Below, piece after piece: positions 8,089-16,772 of a stretch of DNA of 64,000 nucleotides; positions within the stretch are counted from its first letter, which is position 1, and each line of letters opens with the position of its first letter. The notes beneath the pieces were generated by a model. The model ran no database searches. It was not told the origin of the DNA and saw nothing but the letters and a program-made list of their open reading frames with translations. The position numbers and the translations under genes are program-made. The stretch is from Aldehydirespirator sp965204415 (GTDB taxonomy: Bacteria; Actinomycetota; Acidimicrobiia; Acidimicrobiales; Aldehydirespiratoraceae). The stretch covers positions 186,001-250,000 of the forward strand of contig CBDBEL010000002.1 in the NCBI GenBank assembly GCA_965204415.1, written 5' to 3'.

Positions 8089-9155
8089 GCCGCGAGGACT
8101 TCGCGCAGGCCTATTGCTGCGGGGACTTCGACCTGGTCGAAGTTGCAGGACTCGGGGGTGCGGTCGGGGCGCCAGCGCACCATGCGGGTGGTGCCCCGGA
8201 AACGGCCGTTGAGCATGGCCTCGTACTTGACCTCGGCCACCAGCGCGAGGCGCAGAGGGACCCACGGCTGCTGCTGGCGCTGGCCCGACCATCGATTCGG
8301 GGTGCCCGGCATCACCGTGCCCTCGGCATGGGCGGCCGGGTCCATCCACTCCGACCACGGATGCTCGCTCGGGTCGGCCAGCACGTAGGGCGCCAGCTCA
8401 TCGATCAGCTCCCGGCGGCGCTGGGCCGTGAAGCTGGTCGTCACCCCGCAGTGGTGCAGGCGTCCCTCGCCGTCGTGCAGCCCGACCACCAGCGAGCCCA
8501 CCCCCTGACCGTCGGTGTGCATCCGGTAGCCGGCCACGGCCACGTCCACGGTGCGGGTGTGCTTGACCTTGAACTGCGTGCGCTTGTTGGGCAGGTAGGC
8601 CCCGCCGCGGGGCTTGGCGATCAGCCCGTCGAGCCCGGCCCCCTCGAAGCGCTCGTACCACTGGCGGGCCAGGTCCCGGTCGAGGGTGGAGGGCGCCAGG
8701 TGGACCGGCGAGCCGAAGACGCCCGCCATCGCCTCCAGCAGGGCCCGCCGGTCGCGGAACGGCTCGGCCATCAGGTCGGCGTCGGCCAGCGCCAGCACAT
8801 CGAAGGCCACGAACTCGGCCGGGGTCTCGGCCGCCAGCCTCGAGATCCGGCTCTCCGCAGGGTGGATCCGCTGCTGCAGGGCGTCGAAGCCGAGCCGGTC
8901 GTCGATGCTCACGATGATCTCGCCGTCGACCACGGCCCGGGCCGGCAGCGAAGCCTCCAGCGGCTCGATGAGCTCGGGGAAGTACCGGGTCAGGGGCCGC
9001 TCGTTGCGGCTGCCCAGCACCACCTCGTCGCCGTCGCGGAACACGATGCAGCGGAAGCCGTCCCACTTGGGCTCGAAGGCCAGGTCGCCGTCGGGGATTC
9101 CGCTGACCGCCTTGGCCAGCATCGGCTTCACCGGCGGCATCACGGGCAGGTCCAC
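8085..9155 (-). CDS. ATP-dependent DNA ligase (LigC-like)
   Basis: The nucleotidyltransferase motif EPKWDGFR places the AMP-accepting lysine at residue 30. Motif III-like VDGEI, LDGLIAK and a C-terminal OB-fold follow. At 356 residues it has ligase core plus OB domain only, with no polymerase or nuclease domain, so it is LigC-like rather than LigD. GTG at 9155 gives DLPVMPPVKPMLAKAV, matching known relatives. An inverted TAGGCT box seven bases upstream supports this start over the ATG at 9140. It is convergent with the exonuclease gene. Confidence 0.88.
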   Translation of the reverse strand: MDLPVMPPVKPMLAKAVSGIPDGDLAFEPKWDGFRCIVFRDGDEVVLGSRNERPLTRYFPELIEPLEASLPARAVVDGEIIVSIDDRLGFDALQQRIHPAESRISRLAAETPAEFVAFDVLALADADLMAEPFRDRRALLEAMAGVFGSPVHLAPSTLDRDLARQWYERFEGAGLDGLIAKPRGGAYLPNKRTQFKVKHTRTVDVAVAGYRMHTDGQGVGSLVVGLHDGEGRLHHCGVTTSFTAQRRRELIDELAPYVLADPSEHPWSEWMDPAAHAEGTVMPGTPNRWSGQRQQQPWVPLRLALVAEVKYEAMLNGRFRGTTRMVRWRPDRTPESCNFDQVEVPAAIGLREVLAA

Positions 9156-9162
9156 GGCGTCG

Positions 9163-9218
9163 AGCCTACGTTCCGGGTCGCGGCCGCGGTCCCGGCGGTG
9201 GCCACAGCTGCCTACCCT
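9163..9218. promoter_or_regulatory. divergent leaderless promoters, ligase and epoxide hydrolase
   Basis: On the minus strand TAGGCT (9163-9168) lies 7 nt before the ligase GTG. On the plus strand TACCCT (9213-9218) lies 6 nt before the hydrolase ATG at 9225. The two starts are 69 bp apart. Confidence 0.5.
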
Positions 9219-9224
9219 GCAGGC

Positions 9225-10364
9225 ATGAGCCAAGAAATCCGTCCCTTCACCGTCGCGGTCGACGACGCCGAGATCGACGACCTGCGCGAACGGCTGATCC
9301 GCACCCGCTGGCCCGAGCCCGAGGTCGTCGACGACTGGTCCCAGGGGATCCCCCTCGCGTACCTGCGGGAGGTGTGCGAGTACTGGGCCGGCGACTACGA
9401 CTGGCGCCGCTGCGAGGCCGCCATCAACGCCCGGCCCAACTTCGTCACCGACATCGGCGGCCTCGACATCCACTTCCAGCACATCCGCTCGGCCCACGAC
9501 GGCGCGCTGCCGATGATCATGACCCACGGCTGGCCCGGCTCGGTGCTGGAGTTCACCCAGATCATCGACCCGCTCGTCGATCCGGCCTCGCACGGCGGGG
9601 GATCCGGCGATGCCTTCCATCTGGTGCTCCCGTCGCTGCCCGGCTACGGCTTCAGCGCCAAGCCGTCGGCGCCGGGCACCGGCATCGAGCGCATCGCGAC
9701 GATGTGGGACGAGTTGATGGGCCGCCTGGGATACGACAGCTACGTCGCCCAGGGCGGCGACTGGGGATCGGCGATCACCACCCAGATCGGCATGCAGGAC
9801 CTCGGTCGCTGCCGGGCCATCCACACCAACATGCCGGTGGCCGGGCCGTCCAAGGAGTCGATGTCGGACCTGACGCCCAAAGAGCAGGCCGCGCTGGAGT
9901 CGATGGGCTACTACGACAAATGGGACTCGGGCTACTCCAAGCAGCAGTCGAGCCGGCCCCAGACCATCGGCTACAGCCTGGTGGACTCGCCCGCGGGCCT
10001 AGCCGGATGGATCCTCGAGAAGTTCTGGTCGTGGACGGATCGCAGCGCCCACCCCGAGGACTTCTACAGCCGCGACCAGCTGCTCGACAACGTGTCGCTG
10101 TACTGGTTCACCGCGACCGGGGCGTCGTCGGGCCGGCTCTACTGGGAGAGCTTCGGCAGCTTCGCCGGCGGGGAGTGCGCGATCCCGTCGGCGTGCAGCA
10201 TCTTCCCCAACGAGATCTTCCGGGCCAGCCGGCGCTGGGCCTCCAAGCGCTACACCGACATCCGCTACTGGAACGAGCCCGAGGTGGGCGGGCATTTCGC
10301 GGCTTTCGAGCAGCCCGATCTGTTTGTGGCCGAGATGCGGGCCGCCTTCAAGTTCCTCGACTAG
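9225..10364 (+). CDS. epoxide hydrolase, alpha/beta fold
   Basis: The 379-residue protein has an N-terminal epoxide-hydrolase domain (IRPFTVAVDDAEIDDLRERL) and an alpha/beta-hydrolase core. HGWPGS (101-106) forms the oxyanion region, D179 in GGDWGS is the likely nucleophile, and H357 in GGHFAAFEQP is the likely catalytic histidine. Such enzymes open epoxides to diols. Architecture and length match the microsomal-type bacterial family. The physiological substrate is unknown. It appears to stand alone, with its own leaderless promoter. Confidence 0.88.
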   Translation: MSQEIRPFTVAVDDAEIDDLRERLIRTRWPEPEVVDDWSQGIPLAYLREVCEYWAGDYDWRRCEAAINARPNFVTDIGGLDIHFQHIRSAHDGALPMIMTHGWPGSVLEFTQIIDPLVDPASHGGGSGDAFHLVLPSLPGYGFSAKPSAPGTGIERIATMWDELMGRLGYDSYVAQGGDWGSAITTQIGMQDLGRCRAIHTNMPVAGPSKESMSDLTPKEQAALESMGYYDKWDSGYSKQQSSRPQTIGYSLVDSPAGLAGWILEKFWSWTDRSAHPEDFYSRDQLLDNVSLYWFTATGASSGRLYWESFGSFAGGECAIPSACSIFPNEIFRASRRWASKRYTDIRYWNEPEVGGHFAAFEQPDLFVAEMRAAFKFLD

Positions 10365-10471
10365 CCGAGCCGCGAAAGGCCCCATGGGCGCTCGCCACGG
10401 AATCTCGGGAGAGAAACGTGTCATAGAGCCGCCCTACGCACCCGAGATCTTGAGCGGCGGGGGGAGTCCGG

Positions 10472-11551
10472 CTAGACGGCGATCACCCGGACGTCGGGCT
10501 CGACGTCGGACTCGGCCTGGTTCCAGCGCAGGCCGATCGCCCCGTAGCGGTGCCCGTCGGTTGACATCCAGTTGCCGAAGCCGGGATCGGAGGCCGCCAC
10601 CACGATGCGCACCGAGCCGTCCGGCTCGTAGCGGGCTGTGCGCTTGTTGACGGTCACTGGCAGCCGGCGGTAGTCGAGGCTCTCCATCCAGCGGTTGTCC
10701 ACCTGGAAGTTCCAGTAGAAGCAGTCCGGCGGGGTGAACTCGATCAGCAGGGCTTCGCCCTCGTCTAGGTCGTAGGTGCCATGGCGGAAGATCTGGTTGG
10801 GGTCGCCCCAGGCGCCCTGCATTGGCCCCGCCTCGGTCGTCAGGGCGTTGCGGGCGTTGGCGCCCAAGTCGTCGACCCAGCCGCTGAACACCGCCGAGCA
10901 ACCCGCCACGAACACGCCCGCCGACTCCAGGGCCCGCCCGAAACGCTCGGCCGACAGCGGCGGGGGGAGTTCGTCGTGGTCCAGACATTCGATCCGCACC
11001 GAGATGGGCACCTCGTTGTCGCGGTCCAGGAAGAACTGCCGGACCGCGATGAGGGACGGCTCGGGACTGGTCTGCAGCCAGTTGTCGCCCCGGCGCTCGG
11101 GCCCGACGAAGATCTCGAAGCGCCCGTCGTCATCGACGACCAGGGCGCTGCCGTCCAGGAAGCCGGCCTGGCCGAGACGGTCCTGGCCGGCGCCGTAGTT
11201 GCCGGTGAACGCCGTGAACGACAGGTAGTGCACCGTCCCCCGACGACCGGAGATGCGGTAGTTCAGCCTTCCGTCGATGTTGCCCGACAGGTAGAGCGAG
11301 TCGGGGTTGTCCGAGCCGATCTTGACCTGGTCGGGCATGGTGGTGAGCAGCGGGAAGCGCACGTCGCCGGTCTCGATCGAGCTGTAGAGGCCGCCCCGGG
11401 CCAGCCGGCTCAGGTACCGGTAGCCCTCGATCCGGTCGAGGTCGCAGGTCGCCCGCTCCTGGACGAGGTCGCCGGCGGCCTTTAGCGCGTCGCAGAACTC
11501 GGCCCAGGCCTGCCCGGACACCACCTTGTCGTACGTCTCGTCCTCGACCAT
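10472..11551 (-). CDS. DUF1214 domain protein
   Basis: The 359-residue protein resembles DUF1214/DUF1254-related proteins. RFPLLTTMPDQVKIGSDNPD and YLSGNIDGRLNYRISGRRG sit in the middle. The C-terminal part carries FNPPD-like EFTPPDCFYWNFQVDNRWMESLDY and a YGAIGLRW end. No signal peptide or membrane segment is seen. Family members occur beside lipid and steroid catabolism genes in actinobacteria, but none has a firmly assigned reaction that I can apply here. The ATG at 11551 is preceded by TTAGGGG. Confidence 0.7.
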   Translation of the reverse strand: MVEDETYDKVVSGQAWAEFCDALKAAGDLVQERATCDLDRIEGYRYLSRLARGGLYSSIETGDVRFPLLTTMPDQVKIGSDNPDSLYLSGNIDGRLNYRISGRRGTVHYLSFTAFTGNYGAGQDRLGQAGFLDGSALVVDDDGRFEIFVGPERRGDNWLQTSPEPSLIAVRQFFLDRDNEVPISVRIECLDHDELPPPLSAERFGRALESAGVFVAGCSAVFSGWVDDLGANARNALTTEAGPMQGAWGDPNQIFRHGTYDLDEGEALLIEFTPPDCFYWNFQVDNRWMESLDYRRLPVTVNKRTARYEPDGSVRIVVAASDPGFGNWMSTDGHRYGAIGLRWNQAESDVEPDVRVIAV

Positions 11552-11767
11552 CCCCTAATGCAATCAACAAGTCGGGGCGGCGGCTACCCGGCCCCGTCCG
11601 GGACGGCCTCACACGGCGGTTAGCTCCAGGGTGGCCAGCAGCATCACCTCTGCCCGACTGATGATGCCGCTCCCGATGGTGACGATGCCCCGATCCGCTG
11701 CCAGCGGAGGGATGCGTCACGTTCGTCTCGATCTGAGAATCTCGGAGTTGTTGCCGTCATCGCGGGT

Positions 11768-14083
11768 TCAGGCGCGTGCCCGGTTGAGGAAGATCGCCAT
11801 CTGGGCGCGGGTCACGGGCCGGTCCGGGCAGAAGCGCAGCGGTTGCACCGCGCATCCCGCGGTGATCCCCGACGCGTAGAGAGCGTCGATGGCGGCGGCA
11901 GCGAAACTGCCCTCGGTGTCGGTGAACCCTGCTGCCGCAGCCGGCTCCAACTTGAAGGCCCGGTTGAAGAAGACCGCCATCTGGGCGCGGGTCACGGGCC
12001 GGTCCGGGCAGAAGCGCAGCGGTTGCGCCGAACATCCCGCGGTTATGCCGAGCTCCTTCAAGCGGGTCGCGTGGTCGGCCCACCACGCGTCGGGTGCCAC
12101 ATCCTCGAACGGGGAGTCGCTGGCGGGAGGTGGGTCGCCGCCGTCGACTGTACGCACCAGCCACACCGCCATCGTTTGGCGGGTGAGGGCCTGGCTGGGA
12201 CAGAACTTCCGGGGCTCGCACTCGGTGCCCTCGAACACGCCGTCGCTGGCCAGCGCCTCTATATCGGCGGCTGCCGCGCCCGCTTCGCCTAGATCGCTGA
12301 ACGATGGCTCAGGCGGAGGCGGCGGTGGCGGCGGCGGCGGTGGCGGAGGAGGTGGAGGAGGCGGAGGTGGAGGTGGAGGAGGTGGAGGAGGAGGCGGCGG
12401 TGGCGGCGGCGGCGGTGGCGGAGGAGGTGGAGGTGGCGGAGGCGGTGGCGGCGCCGGCGGCACCTCGATCAGGCTTACCGGAATCCGGTCGCCGTCCTGC
12501 CAGAAGAAGTCGGGGTCGGGGTACCTGGCGTCGGCCCCGCCGTACAGCGCAACCTCTGCGTCCCCGAACTTCAGGCGCAGATCCTTGTCGGCGGGAAGGC
12601 CCCGGTCGAGCGACAACCAGAGCTCTCGATCCAGCACGCGCACTGGCTCGGACTCCCACGGGAGGTGGCTGTCGATGCGCGCCAGCGTCCTCACCCGGTA
12701 CGGCACGCCGTCGAGAGTGAAGCTGTCGTCGTCTAGCAGGTCCGAGCACGTCGGATAGCCGGCGTAGACCAGCAGGCAGCCGACGCCGAAGGTGTGATTG
12801 GTCTGGCGGACCGTCAGGGTCGTGCGCCAGTGCACGATGGGATCGCTGCGCCGGCCCGGATCGCCGCCCGGCGCGGGGACCTGCACGGTCGCCCAAGGGC
12901 CGCCCACGGCGCGGTTCTTGGCTCGCACCCGCACCTGGTAGGCGGTGCCGGGATCCGTGTCGCGGATCGTGTGGGAGTGCTGGTACCCGAAGTCCATCGC
13001 TGTCACTGTCCAGCCGGTGGAGGGATCACCGGGCGTGCCCCGCCTGTCGGGGGCCGACGTCGCCTTGTACTGGACCTCATAGCCGGTCAGCGTGAAGTGC
13101 TGCGGCACCTTGTAGGGAGAAGTGTTGTCCGGCGTCGTGCTGCCCGCCGGCGGTCTCCAACTCACCCGAAGCCCACCGCCGGCCGGCGACGCAGCCAGAC
13201 CGCGCGGCGCGTTGGGCGGATCGTCGTCGCGGATGGTGACCTCGATCACCCGGAGTCTCGGCCAGTCAAAGACATCCTGGGGCAGATCGAAATCGATCCT
13301 GAACGTGTCGCTCTCCTTGTCGGCGTCCTGGTTGGTGGACACCGTGACGCTGCCTTCGGTGGCGCCGGTAGCGATCTCAAGGTTCGCCACCGATCCATAG
13401 TCGTTCGGCTCGGCGCAGTAATGGGTATACGAGCACCTTCCGTGCAGCGAGACCGGAAGACTCAGATCGCTCCATGCCGGCGATTCCAGGGTCACCTTGA
13501 CGTTGACGGTGCCGCCCTCCTCGATCATGAAGCCACTGTCGGCGACGATGGCCCCCAACATGGCGTGTCCGTTTGCGGTCGGGGTCGCCCGGTTCCGTCG
13601 AACGACGGTGGCGACATAGGTCTTGGTCGTTGTGCCGTCCTCGGCCGTCACCTTCACGTTGATCACGTTCTCGCCCCTGGCGATGGCTATGGCATGGCTT
13701 CCCGCCCCGCTGGTCACCGACTGCAGGTCGGTCCCCGTACCGACCTCGATCGTGGCGCCGCTGTGCGCCGCGGTCGCCCTGACCCTGATGTGCGTGTACC
13801 CCGAGTTGACGTTGCCGGAATAGCTCGTCGTGTCGGCGCTGAAGGCGGGGCTGATGCGGTTGTCTCGGCTGCCGAGAGCGATGCCCGGAACGGGCCTTTG
13901 GTTGCTGTCCAGGTAGCCCCACCCGAAGTTCGGGCTCCAGTACGCTCGCCATTCCAGGTTGCTCAGATTGGCGTTGTTGGATGCCTGTGCCTGAGCCTGT
14001 CGGGTGGCCAAGGGGTTCACCGGGCCCAGCAACAGGGCCACAGCGGCGAGCAGCAGGGCTCTGCGTGTCATGCGGTTCAACAT
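11768..14083 (-). CDS. secreted S-layer-homology protein with cadherin-like and fibronectin domains
   Basis: The 771-residue product starts with a signal peptide (RALLLAAVALLLG, cleavage near AQA at about 33). Residues about 50-135 look like a cadherin-like beta-sandwich (PAFSADTTSYSGNV). A Calx-beta-like repeat (about 140-270) and a fibronectin type III domain (PRGLAASPAGGGLRVSWRPP) follow. After a run of 47 prolines come three SLH-like repeats with FSDLGEAG, TRQTMAVWLVR, FCPDRPVTRAQMAVF and FCPDRPVTRAQMAIF. SLH domains usually tether proteins to cell-wall polymers. GGGAG seven bases before the ATG at 14083 sets the start; the frame runs open far upstream. A surface-layer or adhesion role is inferred. 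Confidence 0.8.
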   Translation of the reverse strand: MLNRMTRRALLLAAVALLLGPVNPLATRQAQAQASNNANLSNLEWRAYWSPNFGWGYLDSNQRPVPGIALGSRDNRISPAFSADTTSYSGNVNSGYTHIRVRATAAHSGATIEVGTGTDLQSVTSGAGSHAIAIARGENVINVKVTAEDGTTTKTYVATVVRRNRATPTANGHAMLGAIVADSGFMIEEGGTVNVKVTLESPAWSDLSLPVSLHGRCSYTHYCAEPNDYGSVANLEIATGATEGSVTVSTNQDADKESDTFRIDFDLPQDVFDWPRLRVIEVTIRDDDPPNAPRGLAASPAGGGLRVSWRPPAGSTTPDNTSPYKVPQHFTLTGYEVQYKATSAPDRRGTPGDPSTGWTVTAMDFGYQHSHTIRDTDPGTAYQVRVRAKNRAVGGPWATVQVPAPGGDPGRRSDPIVHWRTTLTVRQTNHTFGVGCLLVYAGYPTCSDLLDDDSFTLDGVPYRVRTLARIDSHLPWESEPVRVLDRELWLSLDRGLPADKDLRLKFGDAEVALYGGADARYPDPDFFWQDGDRIPVSLIEVPPAPPPPPPPPPPPPPPPPPPPPPPPPPPPPPPPPPPPPPPPPPPPPPPPEPSFSDLGEAGAAAADIEALASDGVFEGTECEPRKFCPSQALTRQTMAVWLVRTVDGGDPPPASDSPFEDVAPDAWWADHATRLKELGITAGCSAQPLRFCPDRPVTRAQMAVFFNRAFKLEPAAAAGFTDTEGSFAAAAIDALYASGITAGCAVQPLRFCPDRPVTRAQMAIFLNRARA
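12311..12451 (-). repeat. poly-proline microsatellite in SLH protein
   Basis: Forty-seven consecutive proline codons, written as a CGG/AGG/TGG mixture on the plus strand, lie between the fibronectin and SLH regions. A block of about 40 bp (ggcggtggcggcggcggcgg and neighbours) occurs twice, about 78 bp apart, so the tract grew by duplication. It would act as a stiff spacer, and its translation should depend on EF-P. Confidence 0.9.
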
Positions 14084-14186
14084 GTGCCGCTCCCTGGGAC
14101 CGTGCGGCTGTACCGGCGCCATCCCCGGCGGGCGCTGTGCGTCATATGGCTTACCATTGGTCGAAGCACTCCATTCATGCTTCAAA

Positions 14187-14203
14187 CATCCAAAATATGG
14201 ATG
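14187..14203. promoter_or_regulatory. inverted repeat between divergent genes
   Basis: CATCCA-AAATA-TGGATG is a perfect 6-bp inverted repeat in an unusually AT-rich patch (about 14140-14220) upstream of the SLH gene. The 310-bp gap 14084-14393 holds no gene. The repeat could be an operator or part of the promoter of the minus-strand gene. Confidence 0.35.
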
Positions 14204-14393
14204 ATGCACACGACAATACCCTTCGAGAGCTACGAGCGACCGGGACGCATCCGCCTCCCAGGTCGGCTCTGGTCGAGGCGGGCCAGAGCCAGCAGCCGGT
14301 CGTGGGCGAAATCTTGGGACCGGTGGCGGCAACGGTGGGGCGGCAGCGGTCGGTAGGGTCGGGGGCAACCACAGCCTCGGCCGGGAGGCGGCG

Positions 14394-15572
14394 ATGTTGA
14401 GAATGCGAACGGTTGGCGTGCTGGTGGCGGTGGCTCTGCTGGCCGCGGCCTGCGGCGACGGCGATACTGCCGGGCCGCAACCTGAGGCCGAGGCGCCCGC
14501 CACCACCCAGGCTGAGCCTGATGGTGCGGTCGGAGCGGGCGACGCCGCAACGACCACCACCGAGGCCCCAGCGGAAGCCGTCGACCCTGACGAGGCCGCT
14601 CCGGCCGACGACGGCACAGACGCGCCGCCGGCCGATGCCCAGGCTCTGCTGGCGTCAGTCACGACGGAACTCGACGGGCGCTCGGTCCGCGGCGAGGCGA
14701 CCATCGAGCTCGCGCCGGGGTTCGAGTTCTCCACGAGCTTCGAATCAGACGCCGAGGGCGACCTCGCCGCGATGGTCGAACTGGCCCCCGGCATCGACCC
14801 CGACTTCCCCAGCGGCGTTGACGCCGAGATGCGGTACGTGGGCGGCGTGGTCTACGTGCGGCCCGCGGTCACCGCCGAGGAACTGGCGGCACTCGGCCTC
14901 GACGAGGCCTGGTTCGTGGCCGAGCCGGCCGCAGGCCGCGATCCGATGGCGCAGGCCATGGGGTCGGCGGGAGTGATGTGCATCTTCCCCCAGGCGATGG
15001 ACGAGGCCTTCGAGGACTGCGACCCGCTGGGTGAGACCCGCACCTTCCTCGAGGCTGCTCGCGAGGCGCACATCGTCGGCCGTGAGGACGTGCGGGGCAC
15101 CGAGGCGGCGCGCGTGCGCTTCCTGGTGTCTCTCATGGACCTGGCCGGAGAGGCCTTCGGCATCGGGGCCGACGAGGGCGACACCGAAGCCGCGGACGGG
15201 GCCTTCGACGACACCGCATCGGACCCGTTCGCGGAGGGGTTGGAGCAGATCTTCGGATTCCTCGACGCAGACTTCGAGGTGGAGGTGTGGATCGACGACG
15301 AGAGCCTGATCCGGCGCCTGGCCTTCGACCCGGCGTCGATGTTCGCCGGTCTGGCCGACGAGGATGCCGGCGCGGAGATCCCCTCCAGCCTGGTCACCCT
15401 CGAGTTCTACGACTTCGACGCTGACATCAGCGTGGACGCCCCGCCGCCGGAGGCGATCGTGGACGAGGACCTGCTCGTCGGGAACGACGGCTATGCCACC
15501 ACCGAGGAATTCGGCCCCTACGACGACGACTACGTCGACACGTACGACGAGGTGGACGAGCCCGGGCCGTAG
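14394..15572 (+). CDS. lipoprotein, possibly LppX/LprG-like
   Basis: A short signal peptide (VGVLVAVALLAAAC) ends in a lipobox cysteine at about residue 20. An acidic, Pro/Thr/Ala-rich linker to about residue 80 follows. The remaining 310 residues contain ELDGRSVRGEATIELAPG, a YVGGVVYVRP strand and VEVWIDDESLIRRLAF. That layout recalls actinobacterial LppX/LprG-like lipid-binding lipoproteins, but the match is weak. The C-terminus is strongly acidic. GGGAGG precedes the ATG at 14394. It is divergent from the SLH gene, so it may be part of the cell envelope. Confidence 0.65.
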   Translation: MLRMRTVGVLVAVALLAAACGDGDTAGPQPEAEAPATTQAEPDGAVGAGDAATTTTEAPAEAVDPDEAAPADDGTDAPPADAQALLASVTTELDGRSVRGEATIELAPGFEFSTSFESDAEGDLAAMVELAPGIDPDFPSGVDAEMRYVGGVVYVRPAVTAEELAALGLDEAWFVAEPAAGRDPMAQAMGSAGVMCIFPQAMDEAFEDCDPLGETRTFLEAAREAHIVGREDVRGTEAARVRFLVSLMDLAGEAFGIGADEGDTEAADGAFDDTASDPFAEGLEQIFGFLDADFEVEVWIDDESLIRRLAFDPASMFAGLADEDAGAEIPSSLVTLEFYDFDADISVDAPPPEAIVDEDLLVGNDGYATTEEFGPYDDDYVDTYDEVDEPGP

Positions 15573-15696
15573 CGTCCCGGCAGCTTGAGGACCAGCTCCG
15601 CTAGTGGTGTGTCACCGGTTTGGTTGCGCGACCTGCTCGATGTCTGACCTCGTGCGATGGACCACAGGACTCCGCAGGTGTACCCACGACATACCG

Positions 15697-16389
15697 CTAG
15701 GGCTCCGGGGAGGGGCGCTCGTCGGGGGTGAGGCCGGCCAGGTCGGCTACCGGCGCCGGAGGCTCGGTGCCGCTGGTGAGATCGGCCGAAGTGACCGGCG
15801 TCTCGAAGCGGGTGGTGATGGGCACCACGCCGGCCCACCACGGCCCGGCGATGTCGTCGGGCTCGTCTGCCGGGTCACCGGCGCGGACCTTGGCCGACGC
15901 CTCCGCCAGCGGGAGTTCCAGCACCATGGTCTTGCGCAAGTCTGACTGCGACGGCGGCCGGACCAGGTCCCAGTGGGCGACCACATGGTCGGTGATCAGC
16001 TTGAGGGCGTAGAGCCGCCGCTCGTCGTCGACGATCCTGGTGGCCCGGCCCCGCACCACCACCGACCGGTAGTTCATCGAGTTGTGGAACGGCGTGCGGG
16101 CCATCACCAGCCCGTCGAGATGGGTGACGGTCACGCAGACCTCGTGCCCGTCGCCGGTGTTGAGGAGGTGGTTGGCGGCCGCGCCGTGCAGGTAGAGCCA
16201 GTCGTCGTCGCGCCCGTAGGCCATGGGCAGCACCAGCGGACCGTCGGGCGTGTTCACCCCCACATGGGCAATCAACCCGGCATCGAGGATACCGAGCACA
16301 TCGTCACGGCCATAGCGGGCCCGCGGCGCCCCCCGCCGCACCTTCGTGCGAGCCGACGGCGCCCCATCCGAGCCTGCGGTCTCTGGCAC
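15697..16389 (-). CDS. pyridoxamine 5'-phosphate oxidase-family (NimA-like) protein
   Basis: The 230-residue protein has the flavin split-barrel fold. YGRDDVLGILDAGLIAHVGVNTPDGPLVLPMAYGRDDDWLYLHGAAANHLL resembles NimA-like and PNPOx-related proteins. Motifs HNSMNYRSVVVRG and PWWAGVVPI lie in expected places. Relatives bind FMN or F420 and reduce small molecules, but the substrate is unknown. GTG at 16389 is preceded by a leaderless TAGTCT box. A 124-bp gap with no recognisable gene separates it from the lipoprotein. Confidence 0.75.
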   Translation of the reverse strand: MPETAGSDGAPSARTKVRRGAPRARYGRDDVLGILDAGLIAHVGVNTPDGPLVLPMAYGRDDDWLYLHGAAANHLLNTGDGHEVCVTVTHLDGLVMARTPFHNSMNYRSVVVRGRATRIVDDERRLYALKLITDHVVAHWDLVRPPSQSDLRKTMVLELPLAEASAKVRAGDPADEPDDIAGPWWAGVVPITTRFETPVTSADLTSGTEPPAPVADLAGLTPDERPSPEP

Positions 16390-16395
16390 GTCGCA

Positions 16396-16401
16396 AGACT
16401 A
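16396..16401 (-). promoter_or_regulatory. -10 box for leaderless split-barrel gene
   Basis: TAGTCT on the minus strand lies six bases before the GTG at 16389. Confidence 0.5.
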
Positions 16402-16433
16402 CGAGCCGTCCACGGCCTCTACGCTCCACAGGG

Positions 16434-16464
16434 TTGGATGGATCTGAACTAGTCTATACTAGTT
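16434..16464 (+). promoter_or_regulatory. promoter with overlapping antitoxin operator
   Basis: The perfect inverted repeat AACTAGT-CTAT-ACTAGTT (16447-16464) contains a TATACT -10 box (16455-16460). A weak -35 (TTGGAT, 16434-16439) lies 15 bases upstream. Binding of the antitoxin complex here would directly block RNA polymerase, as is usual for these modules. Confidence 0.6.
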
Positions 16465-16484
16465 AGAAACTCTAAGGGGATGCA

Positions 16485-16772
16485 ATGGCTTCAGAACCGA
16501 CCGAGACGTCCATTCCGTGGACAGTCGCAGACGCTAAGGCGCAGCTGTCGCACATCCTCCGATGCGCTGACGAGGAGGGACCGCAGCGCATCGGCAGGCA
16601 CCGCACCTACGTGATTGTTCCCGAGCGACTGTGGGAGTCCCGCTCGTCGTCGGAGGTTCCCATGGGGCGCTGGCTCATCGAGAACATGCCGAGGGGCTAC
16701 GAACTCGAGCTTCCGGGCCGGCATTCCAATCGCGGCACGCCCTTCATTGACTGGGGGCACGACGAGACGTGA
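16485..16772 (+). CDS. vapB: Phd/YefM-type antitoxin
   Basis: The 95-residue protein has the Phd/YefM fold start: WTVADAKAQLSHILRCADEEGPQRIGRHRTYVIVPERLW. The C-terminal 35 residues (RWLIENMPRGYELELPGR) would bind the toxin. AGGGG lies about six bases before the ATG at 16485. Its stop overlaps the toxin start (GTGA), so the two are translationally coupled. A strong palindromic operator-promoter lies just upstream. Confidence 0.85.
   Translation: MASEPTETSIPWTVADAKAQLSHILRCADEEGPQRIGRHRTYVIVPERLWESRSSSEVPMGRWLIENMPRGYELELPGRHSNRGTPFIDWGHDET

Noticed and set aside
7503..9224. Upstream part of the long plus-strand frame that ends with the epoxide hydrolase
   Set aside because: It lies out of frame over the exonuclease and opposite the ligase; the hydrolase begins at 9225 with its own -10 box.
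11552..11767. Possible 35-codon minus-strand fragment (VTIGSGIISRAEVMLLATLEL)
   Set aside because: It looks protein-like but has no start codon, no promoter and a stop directly upstream, so I could not support a gene.
11889..12758. Plus-strand frame with a poly-glycine run
   Set aside because: It is the antisense of the poly-proline SLH gene, and its other parts match nothing.
15573..15696. Gap between the lipoprotein and the split-barrel gene
   Set aside because: No frame with a start, no hairpin with a T tract and no repeat match was found.
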